Source: CAYUYV01 sp050331455
GTDB lineage: Bacteria; Pseudomonadota; Alphaproteobacteria; JAJFIK01
Direction: 5' to 3'
Length of the DNA: 64,000 nt
Assembly (NCBI GenBank): GCA_050331455.1
Contig: JBHJGV010000031.1
Coordinates: forward strand, 48,016-112,015
The notes beneath the pieces are model-generated. The model saw only the letters and a list, made by a program, of their open reading frames with translations. It ran no database searches and was not told the origin of the DNA. Position 1 is the stretch's first letter; every line of letters starts with the position of its first letter. The position numbers were made by a program, and so were the translations under genes. Below, piece after piece: positions 16,974 through 26,058 of this stretch.

Positions 16974-19139
16974 GTGGCCCCTTCGTTCGATACGGATGAC
17001 CATTACCTGGAGCGTGAGCTTTACGCCAAAATCCGTTCCGATCCCGCCCTTTTTGACTTTCTGCAAAACGGATGCCTCGACGGGCTGTGGTATTGGGATC
17101 TGGAAAATCCCGACCAGGAATGGCTCAGCCCGCGGTTCAAGGCCGTGTTCGGATACGGGGCCGACGAAATGGCCAACTCCCCGGACTGGTGGAAGGCCAA
17201 TATCCATCCCGACGATCTTGAACGCGTGTTGGACAATTTCGAGCGCCACAAGAATGATCCGTCCCATCCCTATGATCAGGTGGTCCGCTACCGTCACAAA
17301 TCGGGACGGATGATCTGGATCCGCTGCCGCGGTCTGATCATAAGGGACGAGACCGGCCGGCCCATTCGAATGCTGGGCGCCCATACGGACGTTACGGATT
17401 TCAAGCAGACGGAGCTGCGCCTGCTTGCCAGCGAACAGCAGCACCAGGAACAGCTGGAAATGCTGCACGCAGCCGAAGAACTTGGCCTCGTCGGGCACTG
17501 GCATTTCAATCCGCGGACCGAAACCCTCTACTGGTCGAAGCAGGTCTTCCGCATTCACGGCCTCGACCCGGACGGTTCTGAGCCCAGTGTGGAAGACGCC
17601 ATCAATTTTTATCACCCCGAGGACCGCGACCGGGTCTCGGCCGCCGTGGCACGGGCCGTCGAGACATCCGAACCCTACGATATCGAAGCCCGGATTATCC
17701 GGCCCGACGGGTCCATTCGCGATGTCATCAGCCGAGGGATGTGCGCGCGTGCGGGTGACGGCTCCGCCGACCACATGTTCGGCATTTTTCTTGATGTGAC
17801 AGACCGAAAGGCCGCCGAACGGCGCACCGCCTATCTGGCCTATCACGACGCCTTGACGGGCCTGTCCAACCGCACCGGGTTCCAGGATGCCCTGAAAAGC
17901 ATCGCCGATGGGGGTGACTGGACCGGCGACACCCTTGCCCTCCTGGTCATCGATCTGGACCGCTTCAAGGAAATCAATGACACCTTCGGCCATCCGGCGG
18001 GAGACGATTTTCTGGAGGCCATCGCCCGTCGCATTGCATCGGCGGTCAAGGAGGCCGACATGGTGGCCCGCCTCGGCGGCGACGAGTTCGCGGTGATCCT
18101 CAAAGATCCGCACACGCCTGAAGATGCCGAGGCCGTGGCCGATCGGATCATTAAGAGTGTCGAGGCCCCCCTGGCCCTTTCATCCTGCGGATCCGCGCCC
18201 CTTTGGCCCGGATGCAGCATCGGCGTGCGGTTTGCGCGAAAGGCAGAAGGTCTGTCCTCCATTCAGTTCATGGCCGATGCCGATATCGCCCTCTATGAAG
18301 CCAAGTCCGCCGGGCGGCGTCAGGCATGCCTCTATCGGCCCGCCCTGCGTCAGGATCTGGAGCGCACACGGATTGAAGGGCAGACCTTGAAACGGGCTCT
18401 GGAGGCCGGCGAACTGTTGTTGCACTGGCAACCCTTCGTGTCCTCGCGCACCGGAGGATATGAAGGCGCCGAAGCGCTGTTGCGCTGGCAGCATCCCGAG
18501 CTGGGCCTGATCGGTCCGGACCGGTTCGCCCTGTCCCTCCAGGACGATGGGCTCATGCGGGAGATCGATCTCTGGGTGCTGCGCACTGCCCTGCAACAGA
18601 CCCAACGCTGCGATACAAAGACGATCACCCGGGGGCTGCTCGCGGTCAATATCGCCGGGGAGCGCCTGGCGAACAACCGGACCCGGGATGCCCTCGTCGA
18701 GACCATCGGTGGGTCAAAGGCCGGGGCGCGCCGCCTGATCCTTGAGATCAGCGAGGACGTGGTGCTCAGTCGGCAGGCCGACCAGATCTTCGATGCGCTC
18801 GGGCGCCTGAGATCCATGGGCGTACGGATCGCCCTGGACGATTTCGGGACCGGCAAGGCCACGCTGGCCCATTTGAAAGACCTGCCGGTGGATTTCATCA
18901 AAATCGCCCGGTCCTTCGTGGAACAGGTGCACACGCGGGACCATAACAAGGTGATCGTCCAGGCCATTATCGGCCTGGCCCATGGGCTTGGGGCACGGAC
19001 CATTGGCGAAGGGGTAGAGCGTCATGAAGAAGCGGATCTGCTGCGCCAAATGGGTTGCGATTCCCTCCAGGGCTACCTGATCGGCCGCCCCATGGCGCTG
19101 GAGGCACTCGGAGCATGCGCGCGCAAGCTGGCAGCCTGA
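16974..19139 (+). CDS. PAS-PAS-GGDEF-EAL cyclic di-GMP signalling protein
   Basis: A 721-residue cytoplasmic protein with no membrane segment: PAS-like domains at ~25-145 and ~160-280, a GGDEF domain (intact GGDEF at ~367) and an EAL domain at ~475-715. GGDEF proteins make cyclic di-GMP and EAL domains break it down. The inhibitory site before GGDEF reads KEAD rather than RxxD, so feedback inhibition may be weak. In the EAL domain EALLRW, VNIAGE, EISE, DDFGTG, and EGVE are present, but the usual KIDRSFV reads KIARSFV. Start is GTG 16974 with GGAG at 16963. It ends seven bases from the converging inositol-phosphatase gene. Confidence 0.9.
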   Translation: MAPSFDTDDHYLERELYAKIRSDPALFDFLQNGCLDGLWYWDLENPDQEWLSPRFKAVFGYGADEMANSPDWWKANIHPDDLERVLDNFERHKNDPSHPYDQVVRYRHKSGRMIWIRCRGLIIRDETGRPIRMLGAHTDVTDFKQTELRLLASEQQHQEQLEMLHAAEELGLVGHWHFNPRTETLYWSKQVFRIHGLDPDGSEPSVEDAINFYHPEDRDRVSAAVARAVETSEPYDIEARIIRPDGSIRDVISRGMCARAGDGSADHMFGIFLDVTDRKAAERRTAYLAYHDALTGLSNRTGFQDALKSIADGGDWTGDTLALLVIDLDRFKEINDTFGHPAGDDFLEAIARRIASAVKEADMVARLGGDEFAVILKDPHTPEDAEAVADRIIKSVEAPLALSSCGSAPLWPGCSIGVRFARKAEGLSSIQFMADADIALYEAKSAGRRQACLYRPALRQDLERTRIEGQTLKRALEAGELLLHWQPFVSSRTGGYEGAEALLRWQHPELGLIGPDRFALSLQDDGLMREIDLWVLRTALQQTQRCDTKTITRGLLAVNIAGERLANNRTRDALVETIGGSKAGARRLILEISEDVVLSRQADQIFDALGRLRSMGVRIALDDFGTGKATLAHLKDLPVDFIKIARSFVEQVHTRDHNKVIVQAIIGLAHGLGARTIGEGVERHEEADLLRQMGCDSLQGYLIGRPMALEALGACARKLAA

Positions 19140-19146
19140 GGGGCCG

Positions 19147-19968
19147 TCAGGCCGGCGCGCCGTCCCACAAGATATCGCGGACCATGAGCCAGGTTTCGTC
19201 CTGGGCCGTCGCAAGCAGTCCGGTACGGCCCTTGATGTCCGGCCGGTAGGGCGTGTTGTCCAGAAAGGCAACCCGACCGCCCGCTTCCGTGACGATCAGG
19301 GCACCCATGGCGTGGTCCCAGCATTTTGTGCGCCAGAACAGGGCATGGTCGAGATCGCCGCGAGCCATATGCACATAGGTGTGGCCCGCACAGTAGAATT
19401 CCTTGTTGGACCGGAACGAGGACAGGCGTGGCCTGACGAATCGCCCCTTTTCCTTCGGCATATAGCGCACATGGACGGAACCGCGCATGCGGTGGGGGTC
19501 GGTCTCGGCGGAGGGTTCAAAGGGCACGCCGTCCAGGACGGCGCCGGAGCCCCGTTCGGCGAGCGCCATCTGGTCGTCCACGGGCAGATAGATCCATGCC
19601 GCCACCGTTTCACCGGCCTTGACCAGGGCCACCATCACACAAAACACGTCCGTACCCCGAGCGAAATTGGCGGTACCGTCGACGGGATCGATGATCCAGA
19701 CCGCGCCCGGATCGTTCAGATGGCCAAGGATCGCCTCGTCGGCCGCGACGGCCTCCTCCCCCACGACGAGGGAACCGGGGATGAGGGCCGCAAGCCCCTC
19801 CGTCAGCCGACGCTCCGTGGCGAGATCGGCATCCGTCACCTGATCGCCCGGGCCCTTCTCATGGATCTCGTGGCGCTTCAGATTGCGCCAGCGCGGCATG
19901 ATCTCCTCGGCGGCCACGCTCCGGATCAGGTCCGAAACCCGGTCAAGCTCCAATCGTCCCGATACCAT
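19147..19968 (-). CDS. Inositol monophosphatase family phosphatase
   Basis: A 273-residue Mg2+-dependent phosphatase of the inositol monophosphatase / 3'-phosphoadenosine phosphatase superfamily. Metal-binding motifs are VVGEEAV, WIIDPVDGTANFA and CWDHAMGALIVTEAGG. Substrates in the superfamily include inositol phosphates, histidinol phosphate and PAP, and the sequence does not decide between them. It lies 18 bp downstream of hflX on the same strand and is probably the last gene of the trkH-dat-hfq-hflX run. A second member of the superfamily is encoded at 39774. Confidence 0.85.
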   Translation of the reverse strand: MVSGRLELDRVSDLIRSVAAEEIMPRWRNLKRHEIHEKGPGDQVTDADLATERRLTEGLAALIPGSLVVGEEAVAADEAILGHLNDPGAVWIIDPVDGTANFARGTDVFCVMVALVKAGETVAAWIYLPVDDQMALAERGSGAVLDGVPFEPSAETDPHRMRGSVHVRYMPKEKGRFVRPRLSSFRSNKEFYCAGHTYVHMARGDLDHALFWRTKCWDHAMGALIVTEAGGRVAFLDNTPYRPDIKGRTGLLATAQDETWLMVRDILWDGAPA

Positions 19969-19986
19969 CGCAAGGCCCCTTCCCTC

Positions 19987-21435
19987 TCAATCCGCCGCCA
20001 GGCTGACGATCCGCGGTCCCACTTCCGTGCCCCCGGCCGGATCTTCCAGGCGCCGGCGCAGCCGTCCCAGGGCCTGATCGCTCAGGCCCGCCCGGACCCG
20101 GATCCGGCCGTCTTCCAGGTCATGCCGGTCCAGAACATCCGCATTCTCGTGCAGCCAGGCGAGACCCGCCCCGTCCGCCGGCGAAAGCTCCAGGTCAAGC
20201 ACGGTCTGCCGGTCCCCCAGCAACCCGTCGAGCAGGGCGATGAAATCCTCGACACCCTCGCCGGTCAGGGCGGACAATACGCACACGTCACGCCGGGGCA
20301 GTCCCCCTCGCTCGGTAAGGGCGGCACGCTGGACCAGGGCGTCGTGTTCTTCTTCGGGCAGAAGATCGATCTTGTTGTGCACGGTGATACGCGGGCGCTC
20401 ATCGTCCTCGCCGATCCCCAGATCGGCCAGCACCGCCATCACGTCTTCGGCTTCCGTCTCGCCATGGGGACTGGCCGCGTTGCGGACATGGACCACCACA
20501 TCCGCCTCAAGGACCTCTTCGAGGGTCGCGCGGAAGGCTGCCACAAGGGTGGTCGGCAGTTCGGAGATAAAGCCCACCGTGTCCGACAGGATCACCTGGC
20601 GCCCCGAGGGCAGCGTCAGGGCACGCATGGTCGGATCGAGGGTGGCGAACAGCATGTCCTTGGCCAGAACATCCGCCTGCGTCACGGTATTGAACAGGGT
20701 TGATTTTCCCGCATTGGTGTAGCCGACCAATGCGATGATCGGATAGGGCACTTTCTTGCGGCCGGCCCGGTGGAGCTGGCGCGTGCGGGTCACGGTCTCG
20801 AGCTGGCGACGGATCTTGGTGATCCGATCCTGGAGGACCCTTCGGTCGGATTCGATCTGGGTCTCGCCGGGCCCACCCAGAAAGCCGCGCCCGCCGCGCT
20901 GACGCTCCAGGTGAGTCCAGGAGCGCACAAGCCGGCTTTTCTGGTAGAGCATATGGGCGAGTTCGACCTGGAGCCGGCCTTCCCGGGTGCGGGCGCGATC
21001 CCCGAAGATTTCCAGAATCAGCCCCGTGCGGTCCAGCACTTTGGCCTGCCAGGCCCGTTCCAGATTGCGCTGCTGGGTCGGCGTTACAGCGCTGTCGACG
21101 ATGACGAGGGCAATGTCTTCATCCGCGACGCGGGCGCCAATCGCTTCCACCTGCCCTGCCCCGAAAAGGCTCGCGGAGCGCTGGCCGTTCAGGATCATGG
21201 TTTGTGCGCCAATAATCTGGAGGGAGATCGCTTCGGCGAGGCCGACCGCTTCCTGCAAGCGGCTCTCGGGGTCGCGGGGACTGATGTCCGTACCCTTGAC
21301 GACGGGCTCGAAAACAAGCGCGCGGACAGGCGCCTGATCCCGCGCAGCGCTATAGCGGTGGGACGCCTTGCGCGAGAACTCAGGACCCTCTTCGGGCAAC
21401 AGGCTATCGTCCGTGTTGAGGGTGTCTTTGGTCAC
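19987..21435 (-). CDS. hflX: Ribosome-associated GTPase HflX
   Basis: A 482-residue HflX GTPase. The N-terminal HflX domain contains SLFGAGQVEAI and the glycine-rich GGRGFLGGPGETQIE segment before a coiled stretch; the G domain has Walker A GYTNAGKST, switch DTVGF and HNKID. HflX binds the large ribosomal subunit and splits stalled ribosomes, notably after heat stress. Its start overlaps the hfq stop by four bases, the standard hfq-hflX coupling. The C-terminal ~70 residues are a variable extension. Confidence 0.95.
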   Translation of the reverse strand: MTKDTLNTDDSLLPEEGPEFSRKASHRYSAARDQAPVRALVFEPVVKGTDISPRDPESRLQEAVGLAEAISLQIIGAQTMILNGQRSASLFGAGQVEAIGARVADEDIALVIVDSAVTPTQQRNLERAWQAKVLDRTGLILEIFGDRARTREGRLQVELAHMLYQKSRLVRSWTHLERQRGGRGFLGGPGETQIESDRRVLQDRITKIRRQLETVTRTRQLHRAGRKKVPYPIIALVGYTNAGKSTLFNTVTQADVLAKDMLFATLDPTMRALTLPSGRQVILSDTVGFISELPTTLVAAFRATLEEVLEADVVVHVRNAASPHGETEAEDVMAVLADLGIGEDDERPRITVHNKIDLLPEEEHDALVQRAALTERGGLPRRDVCVLSALTGEGVEDFIALLDGLLGDRQTVLDLELSPADGAGLAWLHENADVLDRHDLEDGRIRVRAGLSDQALGRLRRRLEDPAGGTEVGPRIVSLAAD

Positions 21436-21686
21436 TCCGTAACCGTCGGTTCGGGATCAGCTTCGAAAAGCTGAACGGGCTGGGACGGCATCACCGTCGA
21501 GATGGCATGTTTATAGACCAGTTGGGAATGGCCGTCGCGGCGCAAAAGCACACAGAAATTGTCGAACCATGTGATCACGCCCTGGAGCTTCACGCCATTG
21601 ACGAGAAAGATCGTGAGCGGAACCTTTTGCTTCCGGCAATGATTGAGAAATGTATCCTGGAGATTCTGGGGCTTTTCGACTGACAT
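21432..21686 (-). CDS. hfq: RNA chaperone Hfq
   Basis: An 84-residue Sm-like protein that forms a hexameric ring and pairs small RNAs with mRNAs. The start NLQDTFLNHCRKQKVPLTIF carries the distal/proximal-face residues, and YKHAIST is the conserved second Sm motif (Y-K-H). The C-terminal tail is short and acidic, as is common in alphaproteobacteria. It overlaps hflX by four bases and follows the aminotransferase gene by 211 bp, which should hold its promoter. Confidence 0.97.
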   Translation of the reverse strand: MSVEKPQNLQDTFLNHCRKQKVPLTIFLVNGVKLQGVITWFDNFCVLLRRDGHSQLVYKHAISTVMPSQPVQLFEADPEPTVTE

Positions 21687-21897
21687 GGGTGTGGTCCACC
21701 TCTTTGATATTAAGCTCGGTCCGTGCCGCCGGTGTCAGTGCCCCTGCCTTCCGGAGCACCGGTCCGTCGGTCCCGATAGGGTTCCCGGCTCAAAGGACCG
21801 GCAACAGCCGCGTGGATGCCGGTTTTCGACGATCTCAACCCGGCTTAAGGACGTTATGCTGCATCTGCGAAAAAGACAAGCTTCCCCGAGGACTCGT

Positions 21898-22791
21898 TCA
21901 GTCGGATCCGCCGGTCCCGCCACCGTCCGCGGGCATCTGCGCCCCGACCGCCTGCTGATAAAGGCGCCGCAGGGTCAGGCTAACCGATCCGGGCCGGCCA
22001 TTGCCCAGCACCGCCTCGTCGATGCGGACAACGGGCACCACCATGGCGCTGGCGGACGTCATGAAGGCCTCCCGGGCCGCCTTCGCCTCTTCGACGGAAA
22101 AGGCCCGCTCCTCGACCCGGTACCCCTGGCGCACCGCCACATCATAAAGGGTCTGGCGCGTGATGCCGGGCAGGATGTGGCGATCCAGATAGCGCGTTAC
22201 GAGGGTGCCGTCCTGGGTCACGATCCACGCGCTGGAGCGGGAGCTTTCGGTCACGTTGCCGTCCCCGTCAAAGAGCCAGGCATCGTCCGCCCCCTGTTCG
22301 CGGGCCCCCTGGATCGCCAGCACATTGGCCAGCAGGGAGACGGATTTGATGTCGCAGCGGCCCCAGCGCAGGTCTTCCGTGGTTACCACGCTGACGCCCT
22401 TCAAGGCGGCATCTTCCTGGCGTTCGGGACGGATGGACCGGGCCGTGACGATCAGGGACGGGCGCACTGGTTTCGTCGGGAACGGATGATCCCGGCGGGC
22501 GACTCCCCTCGTGATCTGGATATAGACGATGCCGTCGCGCACCCGATTGCGCCGCACCACCTCTCCCATCACGACGGACAGGGCGCGGATCGGCATGGGC
22601 GCGGCCATGGACATTTCGCGCAAGGATCGTTCAAGGCGGGTCATATGGCCTTCGAAATCCAGAAACAGGCCTCCGGACAGGGCGCATACTTCGTATATTC
22701 CATCCGAGAACTGAAAGCCGCGATCCTCCACATGGACCATCGCCTGGGCATGGGGGACGTAGCGCCCGTTGACATAGGCCAGTCTCGACAT
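21898..22791 (-). CDS. dat: D-amino-acid aminotransferase (class IV PLP enzyme)
   Basis: A 297-residue fold-type IV aminotransferase starting MSRLAYVNGRYV. It has the HVEDRGFQFSDGIYEV segment, the PLP lysine in CDIKSVSLLANV, and EGxxxSS-like NVTESSRSSAW. The family interconverts D-alanine, D-glutamate and 2-oxo acids or branched-chain amino acids; DRGFQFSDGIYE and CDIKS favour the D-amino-acid type. ATG 22791 is preferred over the longer frame reaching 22920, which would overlap trkH. The order trkH-dat-hfq-hflX is known from Rhodospirillaceae ntr loci. Confidence 0.88.
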   Translation of the reverse strand: MSRLAYVNGRYVPHAQAMVHVEDRGFQFSDGIYEVCALSGGLFLDFEGHMTRLERSLREMSMAAPMPIRALSVVMGEVVRRNRVRDGIVYIQITRGVARRDHPFPTKPVRPSLIVTARSIRPERQEDAALKGVSVVTTEDLRWGRCDIKSVSLLANVLAIQGAREQGADDAWLFDGDGNVTESSRSSAWIVTQDGTLVTRYLDRHILPGITRQTLYDVAVRQGYRVEERAFSVEEAKAAREAFMTSASAMVVPVVRIDEAVLGNGRPGSVSLTLRRLYQQAVGAQMPADGGGTGGSD

Positions 22792-22841
22792 CCCGCGATT
22801 CTCCCTTGACACCCTGGAGGGACCGACGGTCCGGTCCCCTC

Positions 22842-24293
22842 TCACCGGCGCCAGTATGCAGGGTTCAGGAGGCTCAGCAAGGCCAAAACCTCCACCCGGC
22901 CCAGCACCATTCCGACGCACAAAAGCACCTTTGCCCCTGCGGGCAGGTCCGCATAACCGGTCTGCCCCCCGGTGGCGAGCTGAAAGGCCGGACCGGTATT
23001 GCTCAGTACAGAGAGGCTGGCCGAAATCGCTTCCATGAAGGGCACGCCATGGGCTGAGACCGCCAGCGTCAACGCGCCCGCCGTCAGGATGAGTGCCATG
23101 AACAGGGCACCGATCCGGTTCGACACACCCTCATCGATCCGCATACCGGCGAGCTTCACCCGGGCGACGCCATGGGGGTGGGCGAGACGTTCCAGCTCCC
23201 GATTGGCCTGCTTGAACAACAGCACCACCCGAATGAGCTTGATCCCGCCGGCTGTGGACAGGGCCATGGCCCCCATGGCCGGTAGCGCGAGGATCAGGGG
23301 CACCGGTAAACCGTGGGTGAACGCGGTGCCGTCGAAGGTCCAGCCCGATGTGGTGACCAGCGAGACCGCCAGAAAAGCCGCCTGCCAGGGTGACGGGGTC
23401 TGCCCCTCCACCGGAGGCGCCGCGAGCGCGAGGCCCATGGCGATCAGGCTCGCCACCGCCAGCACCGCGATGAAAAACCGAAGCTCCGCATCCGCCAGAA
23501 CCGGCCCGATGCGGCGGTGCATCCAGTACCAGTGGATCAGGATGCTGGAGGCGCCCAGAATGCCCGCAAGACTGACCACGCCCGGCACGAACGGCGACCC
23601 GAAGCCCGCGAACCCGGTTGCCGTCGGGGACAGACCGCCCGTCGCGACGGCGCTGAGAGCCGTGCAGAACGCATTTGGAAAGGGCAGACCACAGATCAGC
23701 AGCACCAGGAAGACCCCCGCCGTCAGCATGGTGTAGACGGGCAGGATCAGGCGGGTCATCGTGCCCAACCGATCGAGAAGGCTGGTCGGCGTGCGCGGCA
23801 GGGGCACGGCGGTGAGCGGCACGCCGGCCCACAGGATCGGCGCAAAAACACCGGTCGCCACCGACAGCGCGCCGGCCCCGCCGAGCCATTGCAGCACGGC
23901 CAGCCAGACCAGCACCCCGCCGGTCTTCAACTGCTCTTCTGCGAGCCCGCCGGCCCCTGTGGTGGTGAGCGCCGCCATGGCCGCGAAATAGGCGTCGAGG
24001 GGCGAAAGGCCGGACACGGCGTCGAGGATGGGCAGGGCCGCAAAGACGGGCAGAATGATCCAGGCCGCCGTGACAAATACGACGGCGGCCCAGCCGCTGC
24101 GGGGCGGTGTTTCGTGGCGGAAGGCCGCGATGAGCCCAACACCGACAAACAAGGTCACGAAGGCGCCGCGCAGGAAGGGCAGCGCGGCCACGGCCGTGAC
24201 CTCCACAACGCTTTGCAGCACGGGCAGGATCATGAAGGCCGCCAGCATCACCAGCAGCCAGCCCATGCGATAGGCGATGCAAACCGCCGTCAT
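22842..24293 (-). CDS. trkH: TrkH family potassium uptake protein
   Basis: A 483-residue inner-membrane K+ transport subunit with about ten hydrophobic segments. The four pore loops each carry the selectivity Gly: AALTTTGAGG, SAVATGGLS, LVTTSGWTFDG and VLSNTGPAF. TrkH works with the NAD-binding regulator TrkA, which is not in the window. ATG 24293 is preceded by AAGGAG six bases upstream; the longer frame to 24392 adds a basic leader. The third loop, TTSGWTFDG, departs from the more usual TT(S/T)GxxT form, but keeps the Gly. Confidence 0.9.
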   Translation of the reverse strand: MTAVCIAYRMGWLLVMLAAFMILPVLQSVVEVTAVAALPFLRGAFVTLFVGVGLIAAFRHETPPRSGWAAVVFVTAAWIILPVFAALPILDAVSGLSPLDAYFAAMAALTTTGAGGLAEEQLKTGGVLVWLAVLQWLGGAGALSVATGVFAPILWAGVPLTAVPLPRTPTSLLDRLGTMTRLILPVYTMLTAGVFLVLLICGLPFPNAFCTALSAVATGGLSPTATGFAGFGSPFVPGVVSLAGILGASSILIHWYWMHRRIGPVLADAELRFFIAVLAVASLIAMGLALAAPPVEGQTPSPWQAAFLAVSLVTTSGWTFDGTAFTHGLPVPLILALPAMGAMALSTAGGIKLIRVVLLFKQANRELERLAHPHGVARVKLAGMRIDEGVSNRIGALFMALILTAGALTLAVSAHGVPFMEAISASLSVLSNTGPAFQLATGGQTGYADLPAGAKVLLCVGMVLGRVEVLALLSLLNPAYWRR

Positions 24294-24574
24294 GGTTCGC
24301 TCCTTTTCCTGCCGGCGCAGCAATGGTTTCAAGCACGCCAGGTCCGGCCGGCGCACCAGCCTTTGCGCGAACCGATGGGCCGCCCGATCCACACCATGCG
24401 CGTCTTTCGCCGGTTCTGGCCCATGCTGTCAAACGGGATCGGAAATGGACGGCTCCGCCAGCCTCGGCAAACCGCCGCAGGGCTTGGGCCCAGCGCCAAA
24501 GCGGGCGTATCATCGCCGGCGGATGCAAGACCCCTTGGGCCCCGCCTGGGCGCCCCGTGATAAGGACGTGCAAG

Positions 24575-25708
24575 ATGGTCAGGACTCTTTGCCGGATGCG
24601 AGCGCGGCCGATGATCTCTCCGGTTGTCGCAGCCGTGATGGCGGGCTTTGCGGCCCTTCTCGGCCTGACCACCCATGCCCTGGCCGGCGAGGAAGAGGTC
24701 TCCTTCGCCGGATCCGGCGGCTTGCCCCTCAGGGGCACCTGGACACTGGCGGACGGTGATGGGGGCCGGGACGGGGCACCGGCCGTCCTTCTCCTCCAGG
24801 GCAGCGGCGCCACGGACCGGAACGGCAACCAGGCGGACCGGCCGCGGGGTGACCTCATGGCGGAACTGGCCGAGGCCCTCGCCGATGAGGGGGTCGCGAG
24901 CCTGCGCTTCGACAAACGGGGCATGCACGCCAATGCGGCCCAGCGCCCGGTGGTGGTGACAGGCCGGGCCGGGAGCGGACCCGACACGGGCGCGCTCGCC
25001 GCGTTTTTCGCCTGGGAGGCCATGGCCGGCGATGCGGCCCGGGCACTGGCCTATGTGGCCGGTCGGGAGGACAGCGATCCGGCACGCCTGGGGATCGTTG
25101 GCCACAGCCAGGGCGCCACACTCGCCCTCGCCGCCCTGACGGCTGCGGACACCCCGACGCCGCCGGTCAAGGCGCTGGGCCTGCTGGCCAGCCCCTCCCG
25201 TCCCGCCACGGCCGTGATCCGGCGTCAGGTGGTCCGCCGGCTCGACCGGTGGGGCCTTGACGGGGAAGCCCGGGACAGCCTGCTGACCATCAATGACAAG
25301 ATCACCGCGGAGATCATCGAGACCGGCCGGGTGCCCAGGGGGGTTCCGCCCCTGTTCGATCATATGTACCCGTCCTATGCCGGGCCCTTCCTCAAGGGCT
25401 GGCTGACCTTCGAACCCCTGGCAGCGGTGATGGCGGTGGCGCGCCCGACGCTGGTCGTCATCGGCGGCGCAGACACCCAGGTCTCGGCCCGCGACGACGG
25501 CGCCCGGTTTCTCCGTGTGCTCCAGGACCGCAATGACGGCAGCGTGATCCTCCTGCCCGAGCGGGTCGGCCACGCCCTTCAGCGCATGGGCGCGGGAGCA
25601 ACGGACAATCCCGATCCGGAGGACGGCCAGACACTCCGGAAAACGCCGTGGACGCCGGACGATGAGCTTCTGGAGACCGTTGCCGAGTGGGTCGCGGCCG
25701 CGCTCTGA
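24575..25708 (+). CDS. Exported alpha/beta hydrolase
   Basis: A 377-residue protein with a basic start and hydrophobic segment (VVAAVMAGFAALLGLTTHALA) that looks like a signal peptide. The alpha/beta-hydrolase fold shows GSGATDRNGN (the oxyanion loop), FDKRGM, the nucleophile elbow GHSQGA, the acid in GGADTQVSARD and the base in VGHALQRM, so a full catalytic triad is visible. Members act as esterases or peptidases outside the cytoplasm; the substrate is unknown. AAGGA lies eight bases before ATG 24575. It is divergent from trkH across about 280 bp. Confidence 0.8.
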   Translation: MVRTLCRMRARPMISPVVAAVMAGFAALLGLTTHALAGEEEVSFAGSGGLPLRGTWTLADGDGGRDGAPAVLLLQGSGATDRNGNQADRPRGDLMAELAEALADEGVASLRFDKRGMHANAAQRPVVVTGRAGSGPDTGALAAFFAWEAMAGDAARALAYVAGREDSDPARLGIVGHSQGATLALAALTAADTPTPPVKALGLLASPSRPATAVIRRQVVRRLDRWGLDGEARDSLLTINDKITAEIIETGRVPRGVPPLFDHMYPSYAGPFLKGWLTFEPLAAVMAVARPTLVVIGGADTQVSARDDGARFLRVLQDRNDGSVILLPERVGHALQRMGAGATDNPDPEDGQTLRKTPWTPDDELLETVAEWVAAAL

Positions 25709-25731
25709 CCGGCGCCCGGCCGGGCCGGCGA

Positions 25732-26058
25732 TCAAAAGCGGAATGCCGGTTTGAGTTGTTCCACGTCGTCCCGGACCGACGGGACCTCCATGGCCAGATG
25801 GAGCAGGGCCATCTCCATCACCCAGATCAGGAAATGAAGCCGGTGGCGAACGCCTTCCTGGTGCAGATAACCGAGATGACGGACGATCGCGGCGGCATCC
25901 TCCGGGCTCAGCGCCGCAGACCTGTCCCCCCGATTTCCGTTCCCCCGATTTCCGTTCCCCAGATTTCCGTTCTCCCGGTCGCGGCCCCCCCGGTCGTGTA
26001 CGGTGCCATTCTTGGGTTGCTTTCGGGACGCGGCAGGCCTCTGGGCAGCGGGGGTCAT
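25732..26058 (-). CDS. Small protein with Gly-Asn-Arg repeats
   Basis: A 108-residue protein of unknown family. The first half is polar and basic and contains GNLGNGNRGNGNRGDR, encoded by a 15-bp tandem repeat around 25930-25975. The second half looks helical: AAAIVRHLGYLHQEG, then HFLIWVMEMALLHLAMEV. Its ATG overlaps the stop of the upstream GNAT gene by four bases, so the two are cotranslated and may work together. It converges on the hydrolase gene 23 bp away. A role in stabilising or targeting the acetyltransferase is only a guess. Confidence 0.6.
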   Translation of the reverse strand: MTPAAQRPAASRKQPKNGTVHDRGGRDRENGNLGNGNRGNGNRGDRSAALSPEDAAAIVRHLGYLHQEGVRHRLHFLIWVMEMALLHLAMEVPSVRDDVEQLKPAFRF

